A DNA stretch of 64,000 nucleotides, from NCBI RefSeq assembly GCF_014696435.1, contig NZ_JACJQG010000001.1, positions 186,001 to 250,000 on the forward strand. The letters are read 5' to 3'. Shown here in pieces: positions 9,294-18,122 of this stretch. A program made the position numbers and the translations under genes. The DNA comes from Calothrix anomala FACHB-343. GTDB taxonomy: Bacteria > Cyanobacteriota > Cyanobacteriia > Cyanobacteriales > Nostocaceae. The notes below the pieces were generated by a model, which ran no database searches, had not been told where the DNA came from, and was given only the letters and a program-made list of their open reading frames with translations. Within the stretch, counting starts at the first letter, position 1, and each line of letters begins with the position of its first letter.

Positions 9294-9406
9294 ATACCAA
9301 TTCTATGTGAGGCTGCATATTAACGCCCTCACCCTCAAGGGTGGGGCTAAACAAACAAAGCCTGCCTTTGCAGGCTAATATATGCATCTTCATAGAAAAT
9401 TGGTAT
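9294..9406. repeat. MITE-like element with ATACCAATT termini and two hairpins
   Basis: A 113-bp element is bounded by inverted ends ATACCAATTCTATG and CATAGAAAATTGGTAT. Inside are two small palindromes, around CACCCTCAAGGGTG (9330-9343) and AGCCTGCCTTTGCAGGCT (9359-9376). A related ATACC-ended element lies at 34483-34668. Confidence 0.65.
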
Positions 9407-9431
9407 AACGGATTATTTTGGTAGTAAAAGT

Positions 9432-11207
9432 TTGCTAATACAAGACCGTTATCGTTTAATTCAGTTAATTAGTAAAGGGGGATTCTGCAAAACCTACCTG
9501 GCTGTAGATGAGAATCAATTTCCCCCAGTTCCTTGTGTGGTGCAACAATTCTCGCAACGCAATCAAACACCAAAAAGCTTTATATACAAAACACAACAGT
9601 TAAAAATACTGTGTCAGCATCCACAAATTCCATCTTTAATTGCATATTTTCAAGATGAGCAATATTGCTATTTAGTACAAGAGTTTATTGCTGGTAGTAA
9701 TTTAGCAACTCTTTTAGAATCAGAAGGTGCTTTGAATGAAAATCAAATTTTGCAGATGTTAACGGATATATTACCAGTTATCAAATTGATTCACGATCGC
9801 CAAATTATTCACTGCAATATTAAACCAGAAAATATAATTTTTACGGACTCAAAAAAATTTGTCTTAGTTGATTTTGCTGCAACTCAAATTTTTAGCGAAA
9901 TTAACCAATTTATTAGTCAAGATTGTATTGGTAGTCCTGAATATATTGCACCAGAACAAACAAGGGAAAAGGCTGTTTTTGCTAGCGATTTGTACAGCTT
10001 AGGTGTCACTTGTATTCACCTGATGACTCAGATTTCACCATTTGATTTATACGATGTCGCTAATGATTGCTGGGTTTGGCAAGAGTATCTTAGCACTACG
10101 GTAAGCAACCGCCTGACTAAAGTTCTTACTAAACTGCTGCATAAGTCTATTCGCGATCGCTTTCAATCGGCTGATGAAGTTATGCTAGCAATGGGAATCG
10201 ATTCGCGTTCATCTCCATCTCTGGGCGCTTCCCAGCCTTCTCAGCCGTTATGGGAGTGCATACACACCCTACAGGGAATTGGTAACGTAAATACTGAGAT
10301 TCATTCCCTAGCTTTTAGTCCTGATGGCAAAATTTTAGCCAGTGGTGATGAGAAAATCATCAAATTATGGGATTTAAGCAGCCAAAAGGTATTAACTACC
10401 CTATCAGGACATACACACGCTGTAAAATCACTTAATTTCAGTCCTGATGGCAAAATATTGGCATCTGCTAGCGACGATCGCACAATTAAATTGTGGGATA
10501 TTAGTACATCTGAGGAAATTTGCACTTTATTAGGACATTCACACGCTGTAAAATCCGTGGCTTTTAGTCCTGATGGGAAAATTCTCGCCAGTGGTAGCTG
10601 GGATAAGACTATCAAACTCTGGGATGTAAATACTGGGGAAGCGATTTCTACTCTTAGCGGACATCAATTACAGGTTAATTCAGTTGCATTTAGTCCCCAA
10701 GGACAAATTTTAGCTAGTGCTAGCCTCGATCGCACTGTTCGCTTGTGGAAATTACTTAATAATAATGTACTTTTAGCATCCAACCAAACAACTAAAGAAT
10801 TTAAAAACCGCCCAAATTGCACCTTGTTAGGAACCCTTTCAGGTCATGCATGGGCGGTTTTAACAGTCGCATTTAGTCCCGATGGAAAAATTTTAGCGAC
10901 GGGTAGCGACGATAACACAATTAAATTATGGCAGGTAAACACTGGTCAGGTAATTACCACACTGTTAGGCCATTCTTGGTCTGTTGTAGCAGTGGCTTTT
11001 ACGATTGATGGCACAATGTTGATTAGTGCCAGTCGCGATCGCACTGTTAAACTCTGGCAAGTTAGCACAGCAAAAGAAATCGCTACTCTCTCAGGCCATG
11101 CAGATTCTGTATCTACCGTTGCTGTCAGTCAAGTTGCACAATTAATTGCTAGTGCTAGCAAGGATAAAACCATCAAATTGTGGCAACTTGCACAACAGGA
11201 AAGCTAA
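9432..11207 (+). CDS. WD40-repeat protein with degenerate protein-kinase domain
   Basis: Residues 1-265 align with cyanobacterial Ser/Thr kinases, but the catalytic residues are changed. The glycine loop is SKGGFCKTY (residues 14-22). The VIKQF lysine is Gln38 (CVVQQF). HRD is HCN with Asn129 for the catalytic Asp (HCNIKPEN). DFG is DFA (147-149). It is therefore probably a pseudokinase. Residues from about 285 to 591 form seven WD40 blades ending in IKLW/VKLW, a complete propeller, with an insert of about 25 residues after blade 4. The start is TTG at 9432, giving MLIQDRYRLIQLIS at the normal kinase-domain start and no N-terminal zinc ribbon. A scaffold role is inferred. Confidence 0.85.
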   Translation: MLIQDRYRLIQLISKGGFCKTYLAVDENQFPPVPCVVQQFSQRNQTPKSFIYKTQQLKILCQHPQIPSLIAYFQDEQYCYLVQEFIAGSNLATLLESEGALNENQILQMLTDILPVIKLIHDRQIIHCNIKPENIIFTDSKKFVLVDFAATQIFSEINQFISQDCIGSPEYIAPEQTREKAVFASDLYSLGVTCIHLMTQISPFDLYDVANDCWVWQEYLSTTVSNRLTKVLTKLLHKSIRDRFQSADEVMLAMGIDSRSSPSLGASQPSQPLWECIHTLQGIGNVNTEIHSLAFSPDGKILASGDEKIIKLWDLSSQKVLTTLSGHTHAVKSLNFSPDGKILASASDDRTIKLWDISTSEEICTLLGHSHAVKSVAFSPDGKILASGSWDKTIKLWDVNTGEAISTLSGHQLQVNSVAFSPQGQILASASLDRTVRLWKLLNNNVLLASNQTTKEFKNRPNCTLLGTLSGHAWAVLTVAFSPDGKILATGSDDNTIKLWQVNTGQVITTLLGHSWSVVAVAFTIDGTMLISASRDRTVKLWQVSTAKEIATLSGHADSVSTVAVSQVAQLIASASKDKTIKLWQLAQQES

Positions 11208-11217
11208 AGGAGAAATA

Positions 11218-11517
11218 TCAGGCGCTACCTGTGAAGGCAACTTCGGGAAATTTCAACTGTGCTTCTGCCATTGGGCGGTTTCTGCCTTCTTCTTGCCAGT
11301 AGTTGATTACTTCTGTGGCTTTGTTGAGTAACTCAACCCGATCTAAATCGCTAATCCAGTGTTTAGACTCTAATTCCTTCTTTAACTCTTCCCAAGCATC
11401 ATTTCTGGGCCAGAAGAAATATTTGGTTAAGGGACTTGTGCCTTTACCAACCACTTGATCGACTGCAAGAGCAACGTTCTCATCTAGCCAAAGAATTTTC
11501 AAAATAAACTTGGTCAA
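11218..11517 (-). CDS. 30S ribosomal protein PSRP-3 (Ycf65, cS23)
   Basis: The 99-residue protein matches the plastid-specific ribosomal protein 3 family: [21 protein letters not shown], then [20 protein letters not shown] and [22 protein letters not shown]-3 is shared by cyanobacteria and plastids and binds the small ribosomal subunit. The length and both ends fit the family. It is convergent with the WD40 gene, separated by 10 bp. Confidence 0.92.
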   Translation of the reverse strand: MTKFILKILWLDENVALAVDQVVGKGTSPLTKYFFWPRNDAWEELKKELESKHWISDLDRVELLNKATEVINYWQEEGRNRPMAEAQLKFPEVAFTGSA

Positions 11518-11654
11518 TCAAACCTCCGGAAATATCCAAGCAGTACTTACTAACTTCGCGATCGCTTATTTTAACCCAATACCATGTCAGATGGGTAAAT
11601 AGTTCTTGGGCATAGGGCATGGGGCATGGGAATTACAAATATTATTTTAGTTAT
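11518..11654. other. Short spacer with GGGCATG repeats
   Basis: This contains the upstream region of the PSRP-3 gene, a HIP1 site near 11560 and a short GGGCATAGGGCATGG stretch. Nothing else is visible. Confidence 0.5.
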
Positions 11655-11776
11655 GTGAGAAGACTTGATTTTGAAGATTTAGAAGTTTATCGGCTGGCAC
11701 AGAAGTGGGCGAATGGAGTTTGGCGAATTATCAAGCAATGGGATAATTTCTCTAAAAGACAAATGGGCAAGCAATT
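11655..11776 (+). pseudogene. Truncated four-helix-bundle (S23-like) protein gene
   Basis: The frame reads RRLDFEDLEVYRLAQKW and then ANGVWRIIKQWDNFSKRQMG before stopping. This matches helix 1 and the start of helix 2 of the four-helix-bundle protein family, normally about 120 residues. The frame runs directly into the 105-bp MITE at 11777, which supplies a stop at 11793. The rest of the gene is not found on the other side, so this is a 5' fragment cut by the insertion and a later deletion. Confidence 0.6.
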
Positions 11777-11881
11777 TACAGCATATTTCAGGTAAATGAG
11801 GTACGCGCTTAGGGGCATGGCAGTGCCAATGCCCCTACAATCAACGATTATCTGTACCTCAGCAACTTGCAATTCGCTGTA
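11777..11881 (+). repeat. 105-bp MITE, copy 1
   Basis: This element begins TACAGCATATTTCAGGTAAA and ends GCAACTTGCAATTCGCTGTA. The imperfect terminal inverted repeats are about 27 bp and flank a GGGGCATGGCAGTGCCAATG palindrome core. Flanking TA dinucleotides suggest TA target duplication, as for IS630/mariner-driven MITEs (inference). Identical-length copies lie at 45394-45498 and 60345-60449. Confidence 0.8.
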
Positions 11882-11934
11882 TTTCCAATGCCCAATGCCC
11901 AATGCCCAATGCCCAATGCCCAATGCCCCAAATT

Positions 11935-12729
11935 ATGACAAACCTAAATTCACTAAAAGCGATCGCAGTTTTTGATATTGATGGCGTGATTCGTGATGTT
12001 AGCGGTTCTTATCGGCGTGCGATCGCAGATACTGTTGAATATTTTACCAATCAAGCTTATCGTCCGACACCAATTGATATTGACCAGTTAAAATCCGAAG
12101 GGGTTTGGAATAACGATTGGGAAGCATCCCAAGAATTAACTTATCGTTATTTTGAATCTCAAGGACAGTCTCGCACTCAAATACAACTTGACTACAATTC
12201 TATTGTGGCTTTCTTTCAATCTCGTTATCGAGGTACTGACCCTAACAATTTTACTGGTTATATTTGCGACGAACCTTTATTATTGCAAGCAAGTTACTTA
12301 GAAGCACTTACACAAGCTAATATTGCTTGGGGATTTTTTAGCGGTGCTACTCGTGGTTCTGCTAACTATATTTTAGAAAAGCGTCTTGGCTTAAAGGCTC
12401 CAGTATTAATTGCGATGGAAGATGCACCAGGTAAACCAGATCCTACAGGACTGTTTGCGACTGTGGAAATATTAGAAAATGGCTCAGAAAATTTAGCACC
12501 TGTATTTTATGTTGGGGATACGGTAGCTGATATGTATACAGTCACCAAAGCACGGGATTTACATCCACAGCGTCTTTGGGTTGGTGTTGGCGTTTTACCA
12601 CCTCACGTACAAGAAACAGCAGCGCGTCGGGATGCTTATGCTGAAACATTACGTCAAGCTGGTGCGGCGGTAGTTTTCAGTAATGTACAGGAATTGACTC
12701 CAGGGAAGATTGAGGAATTGTTAGGTTAG
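11935..12729 (+). CDS. HAD-superfamily phosphatase, subfamily IA (TIGR01548-like)
   Basis: The 264-residue protein shows HAD motif I as FDIDGVIRD near residue 12, a motif II serine/threonine in FFSGATRG near 137, a lysine in PGKPDPTG near 166, and motif IV as VGDTVADM near 190. It matches a HAD-IA group common in cyanobacteria and fused to or grouped with histidine-biosynthesis enzymes elsewhere; the substrate is unknown. An in-frame ATG at 11902 lies inside GCCCAAT repeats and would add residues encoded by the repeat. I therefore chose ATG 11935, where the conserved part begins. Confidence 0.8.
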   Translation: MTNLNSLKAIAVFDIDGVIRDVSGSYRRAIADTVEYFTNQAYRPTPIDIDQLKSEGVWNNDWEASQELTYRYFESQGQSRTQIQLDYNSIVAFFQSRYRGTDPNNFTGYICDEPLLLQASYLEALTQANIAWGFFSGATRGSANYILEKRLGLKAPVLIAMEDAPGKPDPTGLFATVEILENGSENLAPVFYVGDTVADMYTVTKARDLHPQRLWVGVGVLPPHVQETAARRDAYAETLRQAGAAVVFSNVQELTPGKIEELLG

Positions 12730-13057
12730 GGGTTAGGGGCTAGTGGTTCATCGCAAAAATTTCGAGGGGTAAGTTTCTTCTTCTTTTCTCTTCCTACCCT
12801 TCGGGAACGACTTCGTCGAACGCGGACTTCGCGTCTTTGCGGTTCGTTTTTTACCAATCATATTTAATGCGATAGACCACTATAGTTAGGGAAGAAATTT
12901 CTGGTGATTGATGACAGAAATTGTAAAGAATTATGCAACAAAATTAGGGGCACAACAATGTTGTGCCCTCAAGAATGATTTGAATTGATATTAAATTTAT
13001 AGTGAGGATTTCAATCCAGAAAATTAGTGTGAGGAGCGTTAAATACACGGGAAAAAT
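12730..13057. other. Intergenic region with a GGGCACAACA hairpin
   Basis: A perfect hairpin, GGGCACAACA with its complement, at about 12948-12967 lies between convergent genes and may serve as a terminator, although it has no long T-run. The rest is AT-rich with a short CTAGGGG repeat. No gene is seen. Confidence 0.5.
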
Positions 13058-13690
13058 TTAAATTAGGTGAATTGCATTGCCGAAAAATACTATACCGATC
13101 GCAAAAAAGGCTAAACCAGCAAAGGTGATTTTGTTGGGCAATATTGAGTAAATTTCTCTGACACTCATTAGCACGGCACATTGAGTTAAGGCAAAACCCA
13201 TCACATAAATGACTAAGGGTAGGATTCCCGTGTTGACAACAGATTCTACCCCAACATAACCATGTAATAAACCGGCGATCGCGCCTAATACGGAGATGAC
13301 AATCCAATTCGGTTTGTTTTCTATCAGCAGTATGGCACTAAAGATAATTGTGGAAATCGCCAAGCCGATTTCTGCACCTGGTAAATTTAGATGAAATAAA
13401 TGTATTACCATCCCAAAGGCTGCTGCTGCGCCAAAAGATGCAGCCATGAAAGCGCCACGCAGTATCGCCGCAGAAAGTAAGCCAATGGCGACAAGGCTAG
13501 CGAGACGATTTAAGTCGATTGCGGGATCGGCTATTCCCCAAAGCAAGCCTTCCCAAGAATTAGAAATAGCCGGATGTCCGTGAAATCCACTTAAGGAAGC
13601 CAATAAGCTAATTGTAGCCAAAGATGCGATCGCCACAGTATGACGATGTTTTATCTCGTTTCCAGATGTTGGTAAGTCAATTGTTAGCAT
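13058..13690 (-). CDS. HupE/UreJ-family membrane protein
   Basis: The 210-residue protein has six to seven hydrophobic helices and the HupE/UreJ pattern: a His-rich start (HRH, GFHGHP), the central AFGMVIHLFHLNLPGAEIGLAIS and the later LGAIAGLLHGYVGVE. HupE/UreJ proteins are nickel or cobalt permeases linked to hydrogenase or urease. No hydrogenase or urease gene is nearby, so the metal role is inferred from the family only. It lies downstream of the sensor gene at 13809 on the same strand, 118 bp away. Confidence 0.8.
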   Translation of the reverse strand: MLTIDLPTSGNEIKHRHTVAIASLATISLLASLSGFHGHPAISNSWEGLLWGIADPAIDLNRLASLVAIGLLSAAILRGAFMAASFGAAAAFGMVIHLFHLNLPGAEIGLAISTIIFSAILLIENKPNWIVISVLGAIAGLLHGYVGVESVVNTGILPLVIYVMGFALTQCAVLMSVREIYSILPNKITFAGLAFFAIGIVFFGNAIHLI

Positions 13691-13808
13691 CGATTTATAG
13701 CAAATAAGTTTTTTTGATAACTTATGCTACCCAACTGTCTCAAAAAACTAACACTATCTTTATTCTCGATATTGAAAAATACGTGAAATTACTGGAGTTG
13801 TTTAAACC

Positions 13809-15107
13809 CTAAATAATAGTTAATCTATCACTAAATATTTTATCCAATGGTCTATTACTTGCTAAGTCAGCAGATTTCATTTTGATAGGAATTGAAATTT
13901 TAATTTCTAAGCCTTCAGGTAATATAGGCATAACTTCTAACTGACCATTATGTTGAGCAATAATCTGTCTGCTAATAGACATACCTACATTTTCACCCAG
14001 AGATTTATTGCTAAATAAAGAATCAAGTATTTTTTCTCTTGTATCTTCCTTGACTATAAAACCATTATCAGTAATCTTAATTATTACTTGATGACTCTCT
14101 GCTAAAACTGATGTATGAATGCGAATTTGCGGCTTAATTGCTGACTCTTTCAGCCGAGAAATGGCATTATTTAGTATATATATAAATACTTGGTTGAGTT
14201 GCCCAGGATAACATTCGACTTTCGGTAATTTACCATAATCTTTAATCGTTTCAATATCAGCACTATCGGCTTTACCCTTTAAGCGATTTTGCAAAATTAG
14301 GAGTGAGCTATCAATACCTTCATGAATATCAACTTCTTTAAGATTAGCTTCATCGATCCGCGAGAAATTTCGCAATCCTAAAATAAGTTTCTGAATGCGA
14401 TCGGCTCCGATTTGCATGGAGGATAAAATTTTTGGTAAGTCTTCTTTAATAAAATTTAGGTCAATTTCTTCACTAAAATTCTGAATTTCTGCTACTGGAT
14501 TGACATAATTATTCTCATAAAGTGAAACTAAAGCTAATAAATTTCCGGCATATTCTTGAGCTAATTTAGTATTGCCATAAATAAAATTCATTGGGTTATT
14601 CATTTCATACACAATACCCCCAACTAATTGTCCTAAAGTTGACATTTTTTCTGTATGAATTAGTTGTGCTTGGGTATTTGCTAGTTCTTGTAATGCAAGT
14701 TTTAGTTGATTGTTGGCTTGTTCTAGTTGTGCTGGACTAGGTAAAGCTAGAGCTTGCGGTATTATTGGTAATAGTACAATTGCTGTATAAACGGAAATAA
14801 AAGCTGTAATTGCTTTAATTAAACCAGAGAACCAGTAAACAGGATGCCAAAGCGTCCATATTTCCATTAAGTGTGTTGTACCGCAGGAAATAATAAACGC
14901 GCCAAACAACAACATAATCGATTTAAAAGGTAAATCCTCTCGCTTGCGGACAAAATAAATTAGCGCTATAGGAATGGAAAAATAAGCTAAAGCAATCAAA
15001 GAATCTGAGAGGATATGTAGCGATACTAACTCTGGTTTCCAGAGGTAGCAGTGTCCATGTGGAATAAATGCATTATCAACAAAGAAGTTAGGTAAAAATT
15101 CCCACAT
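13809..15107 (-). CDS. Ethylene-receptor-like sensor with degenerate histidine kinase
   Basis: Residues 25-130 form three membrane helices like the plant ETR1 ethylene-binding domain. Asp35 lies in LSDSLIALAYFSIP, and Cys75 and His79 lie in FGAFIISCGTTHLMEIW; the equivalent Cys and His bind the copper cofactor in ETR1. A coiled-coil linker (about 135-155) leads to a histidine-kinase-like region. The H-box there reads GIVYEMNNPMNF, with Tyr167 in place of the phospho-accepting His. The G-boxes are also weak (DNGFIVKED; ENVGMSISRQ). Ethylene binding is plausible, autophosphorylation unlikely. No response regulator is adjacent. Confidence 0.85.
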   Translation of the reverse strand: MWEFLPNFFVDNAFIPHGHCYLWKPELVSLHILSDSLIALAYFSIPIALIYFVRKREDLPFKSIMLLFGAFIISCGTTHLMEIWTLWHPVYWFSGLIKAITAFISVYTAIVLLPIIPQALALPSPAQLEQANNQLKLALQELANTQAQLIHTEKMSTLGQLVGGIVYEMNNPMNFIYGNTKLAQEYAGNLLALVSLYENNYVNPVAEIQNFSEEIDLNFIKEDLPKILSSMQIGADRIQKLILGLRNFSRIDEANLKEVDIHEGIDSSLLILQNRLKGKADSADIETIKDYGKLPKVECYPGQLNQVFIYILNNAISRLKESAIKPQIRIHTSVLAESHQVIIKITDNGFIVKEDTREKILDSLFSNKSLGENVGMSISRQIIAQHNGQLEVMPILPEGLEIKISIPIKMKSADLASNRPLDKIFSDRLTII

Positions 15108-15192
15108 AAGGATTTATTGAGTATAATTTGTCTGCTTACTTGCTTGACAAATTATACTCGCATGACAAAAAATTGTCTCTACTAAGTAAACC

Positions 15193-16944
15193 CTAACGAA
15201 GTAATTCTTCTATCTGATGTTGACTCCATAAATCTCTGTACAAACCGCGTTGCTGTACGAGTTCTAAATGGTTTCCAGTCTGGACAATTTTACCTTTATC
15301 CATGACAAAAATACGGTCAGCAGCTGCAGCAGCAGAGAGTTGGTGGGTGATAAAAACCACTGTTTTTTTATCAGTACCAGTAGATAAATTCTTGAGAATT
15401 TGTGTAGCTGTTTGATTATCTACACTAGAGAGAGCATCATCCAAAATTAAGACGGGAGCATCTACCAACATTCCTCTAGCCAAAGCTGTGCGCTGACGCT
15501 GTCCGCCAGAAAGAGTAATTCCGCGTTCGCCTACTATAGTTTCGTACTGTTGGGGAAAATTGCTGATTTCTGCGTGAATTTGGGCTTGCTGGGCTACTAT
15601 TTCGATATCTGGCTGCTCTCTAATGGGGTCAGCATAGCGGATATTATTTTTAATGGTGGTACTAAAGAGAAAGCTATCTTGAGGAACATAAGCGATCGCA
15701 CCACGCAAATCTGCTAAAGCTATTTTGGTAATATCTAAATCATCTAAAAATAGCTGTCCCGATGCAATTTCTAATAAACGCGGTAACGCATTCGCTAAAG
15801 TCGATTTCCCCGAACCAATAGCGCCAACAATCGCTACAGTTTCCCCAGGATTAATTGTAAAGTTGATGCCATCTAAAGCGGGGTTTGTAGCGCCGGGATA
15901 AGTGTAACTAAAATTTTTCGCTGTTAGCTTACCTTTAACTTCACTGTTAGCTAGATGAATGACATCGCTAGCGTCTTGAATTTTTGGTTCAACTGAGAGA
16001 ATCGACTCTAAGCGATCGATACTTACTTCACCACGTTGATAAGCGCTGATGGTAAAGCCTAATAAAGCTGTGGGAAAAACTAACCGTTCTACATAAATCA
16101 GTAGTGCTAAGAAATCGCCAACCGCTAGAGTTCCTGCCGAAATTCTGGTAGCGCCTAGCCAGATAATTATCAGGGAGCTGATATTGGCTAAACCACCAAT
16201 TAAAGGAAATAATGTGTTGCGGCTTTTGGCTAATTCCAAATTAGCTGTTAATAAATTTTCATTTTTCTGAGCAAAGGCGCGACGCTCGTTTTCTTCTTGG
16301 GCGTAAATTTTAATTAAAGCAATACCGCTAATATCTTCTTGGATGAGTTCGCTAATATCCGAAAGTTGCTCTTGGACTAGTTTTTGTTGGTTGCGGAGGC
16401 GATCGCTAAATAAATGTACCAACAGAAACATCAAAGGATATACTGCCAGAGAAGCTAAGGTCAAATCTACACTAATTGACAACATCACTGGCAGTGTTAA
16501 CACATAGGCAAACAATGTATTAGCTAAACTCAGAACCGCAAAACCTAATAACCGTTTGATATTGTCTACATCGCTAGTCGCCCTACTAATTAAATCGCCA
16601 ATAGTATTAGTAGCAAAGTAAGCAGGCTCTAGCTTGAGTAAATGTGTAAAAATCCTTTGTTTTAAATCAAATTCTACCTCTCGCCCCACTCCAAATAGCC
16701 AAATCCGCGAAGCCATACGGATGAGCAACATGGCTGAACTGAGCAAGACGATAATGACTACGTAATGTAAAACTTCATTCCAGCTAAAAGTTGATGATAG
16801 TTTGTCAACGCAAGCGCGAATTAGCAAAGGAATATAAACGCCTAATCCATTGACAGTTAACAAAGCCAAAATACCTAATACAGCTTCCCGCCAATGGGGA
16901 CGCATGTAAGCACCGAGTTTAGCCAGTCGTCGAGATTGTACCAT
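15193..16944 (-). CDS. ABC exporter, fused membrane and ATPase domains
   Basis: This 583-residue half-transporter of the MsbA/MDR type has six membrane helices in residues 15-300. The ATPase domain has Walker A GAIGSGKST near 370, a Q-loop in AYVPQDSFLFS, the signature LSGGQRQR near 475, Walker B VLILDDALSSVD and the H-loop FITHQ. It should work as a homodimer exporting a lipid or hydrophobic compound; the substrate is not readable. It lies upstream of the sensor gene on the same strand, separated by 85 bp. Confidence 0.9.
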   Translation of the reverse strand: MVQSRRLAKLGAYMRPHWREAVLGILALLTVNGLGVYIPLLIRACVDKLSSTFSWNEVLHYVVIIVLLSSAMLLIRMASRIWLFGVGREVEFDLKQRIFTHLLKLEPAYFATNTIGDLISRATSDVDNIKRLLGFAVLSLANTLFAYVLTLPVMLSISVDLTLASLAVYPLMFLLVHLFSDRLRNQQKLVQEQLSDISELIQEDISGIALIKIYAQEENERRAFAQKNENLLTANLELAKSRNTLFPLIGGLANISSLIIIWLGATRISAGTLAVGDFLALLIYVERLVFPTALLGFTISAYQRGEVSIDRLESILSVEPKIQDASDVIHLANSEVKGKLTAKNFSYTYPGATNPALDGINFTINPGETVAIVGAIGSGKSTLANALPRLLEIASGQLFLDDLDITKIALADLRGAIAYVPQDSFLFSTTIKNNIRYADPIREQPDIEIVAQQAQIHAEISNFPQQYETIVGERGITLSGGQRQRTALARGMLVDAPVLILDDALSSVDNQTATQILKNLSTGTDKKTVVFITHQLSAAAAADRIFVMDKGKIVQTGNHLELVQQRGLYRDLWSQHQIEELLR

Positions 16945-17005
16945 TCAGAAAAAGCGGGGACGCAGAGAAATGAGGACGCAAGGAATCGACAAATGACAAT
17001 TGTAC

Positions 17006-17025
17006 AGACGCGATGAATCGCGTCT
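17006..17025. repeat. 20-bp dispersed palindrome
   Basis: AGACGCGATGAATCGCGTCT lies within a 40-bp conserved context (AATTGTAC before, CTGACAAATGA after). Other copies are at 3169-3188, 19161-19180, 40153-40172, 46411-46430 and 55872-55891. Confidence 0.85.
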
Positions 17026-17143
17026 CTGACAAATGACCCTTGCAAGTAAATTTACCCTCCTTTTATTGTGGCAGAAATGATTGGGGAAAAAGGCCAGCCA
17101 CCAAGACATAGTGCTTGGCCTTATAATTTTTAATTTTTAGACT

Positions 17144-17812
17144 TTATGATTGACGACCGCGCAAGAAGAAGTAAATTTGGTTGAGATAACTTTCCCAAGC
17201 GTTCGTTGTCACTTGCAAAGTTTCCGCACTGGGGACAAAATCTTCCAGTCGCAATCCTCTGGTTCTAATTTCTTGAGGATTTTGCAATAAGTAAGGCGGA
17301 ACTTTGATACCCAGTGGATTCATCGCGATGACATCGGAGACATTAGCGTTTGCTTGGGGAAGCGAAGCCACTAAAGTCTCGGATGTGGGAGCCAGTTGAT
17401 AACCAGCAGCCAATCTGACATTCTCAACAGGGTAACTTGCTGTTGTGGCTATTGGCGATCGCACCAGAAAATAAGCGATCGCAGGTGTACTAGCTAACAA
17501 TAAAATTGTCAGTGCCCAACCTAGTAAGTATCCTCCTGGCTTATCTATCCCACCCCCCTTGATTCTTTGGGCAGCAAAAATTAACATCAACACCGATGCT
17601 CCCAGTGGTTTGAGCGGAAATGATATCAACCTCCACAAAGAAGCTACTGCTGGTTCGTTAGGATTAATGAAGGCCAGCGCTAGGACGATCAACATAATAA
17701 CTATGACTAATCGTCCGACAAAACTTCCTGTTGGATAAAATCTTTGGAAAAAAGAGTATACAACAGTGCCAATTAACAGCCACAGTAATACCCGGCTTAG
17801 GAGTAGAAACAT
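17144..17812 (-). CDS. Membrane protein, resembles N-terminus of YdcF-family proteins
   Basis: The 222-residue protein has four hydrophobic helices in residues 1-120 and a soluble C-terminal half of about 100 residues. The membrane part, including FPLKPLGASVLMLIFAAQRIKGGGIDKPGGYLLGWAL (split here: FPLKPLGAS, then IKGGGIDKPGGYLLGWAL), resembles the membrane anchor of cyanobacterial YdcF/DUF218 proteins. The DUF218 domain itself is absent, and the C-terminal part (ending RGRQS) is of unknown type. The gene stands alone. Function unknown. Confidence 0.6.
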   Translation of the reverse strand: MFLLLSRVLLWLLIGTVVYSFFQRFYPTGSFVGRLVIVIMLIVLALAFINPNEPAVASLWRLISFPLKPLGASVLMLIFAAQRIKGGGIDKPGGYLLGWALTILLLASTPAIAYFLVRSPIATTASYPVENVRLAAGYQLAPTSETLVASLPQANANVSDVIAMNPLGIKVPPYLLQNPQEIRTRGLRLEDFVPSAETLQVTTNAWESYLNQIYFFLRGRQS

Positions 17813-18122
17813 AGTAAATTAACTCTCAAATTTTCCGATGCGGTGAACTATTGCTTTAGATTCGGTTTCCCGGTACAAAGCAAAATGCGAATCCTGAAGG
17901 GTTAGCCTTGAGGTTTCGGGCAGCGGATTTATTTTCTCGTCAAATTGTAATCGTACTGTTACCTGACTTAAAATACCTCATACCTCACACCCAAAGACTA
18001 CCGTCGTAGTGATTTTAGTGCAATTTCCTGACACTGGGACTATTATTTAAAATTTTATAGATGAGTAATGTAGCACCAGTAAATTAAATTAATTGAGTAG
18101 TTATAACTCAACAGGTACAAAT
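17813..18122. other. Divergent promoter region, no gene seen
   Basis: This separates the minus-strand membrane protein from galE. It contains a small hairpin ACTACCGTCGTAGT at about 17998-18011 and otherwise no repeat or ORF. Confidence 0.4.

Noticed and set aside
17975-18020. Yfr1-like motif CCTCACACCC before a small hairpin
   Set aside because: It lacks the exact ACTCCTCACAC core, the 5' stem and a T-run terminator expected for Yfr1, and is not near trxA/guaB.
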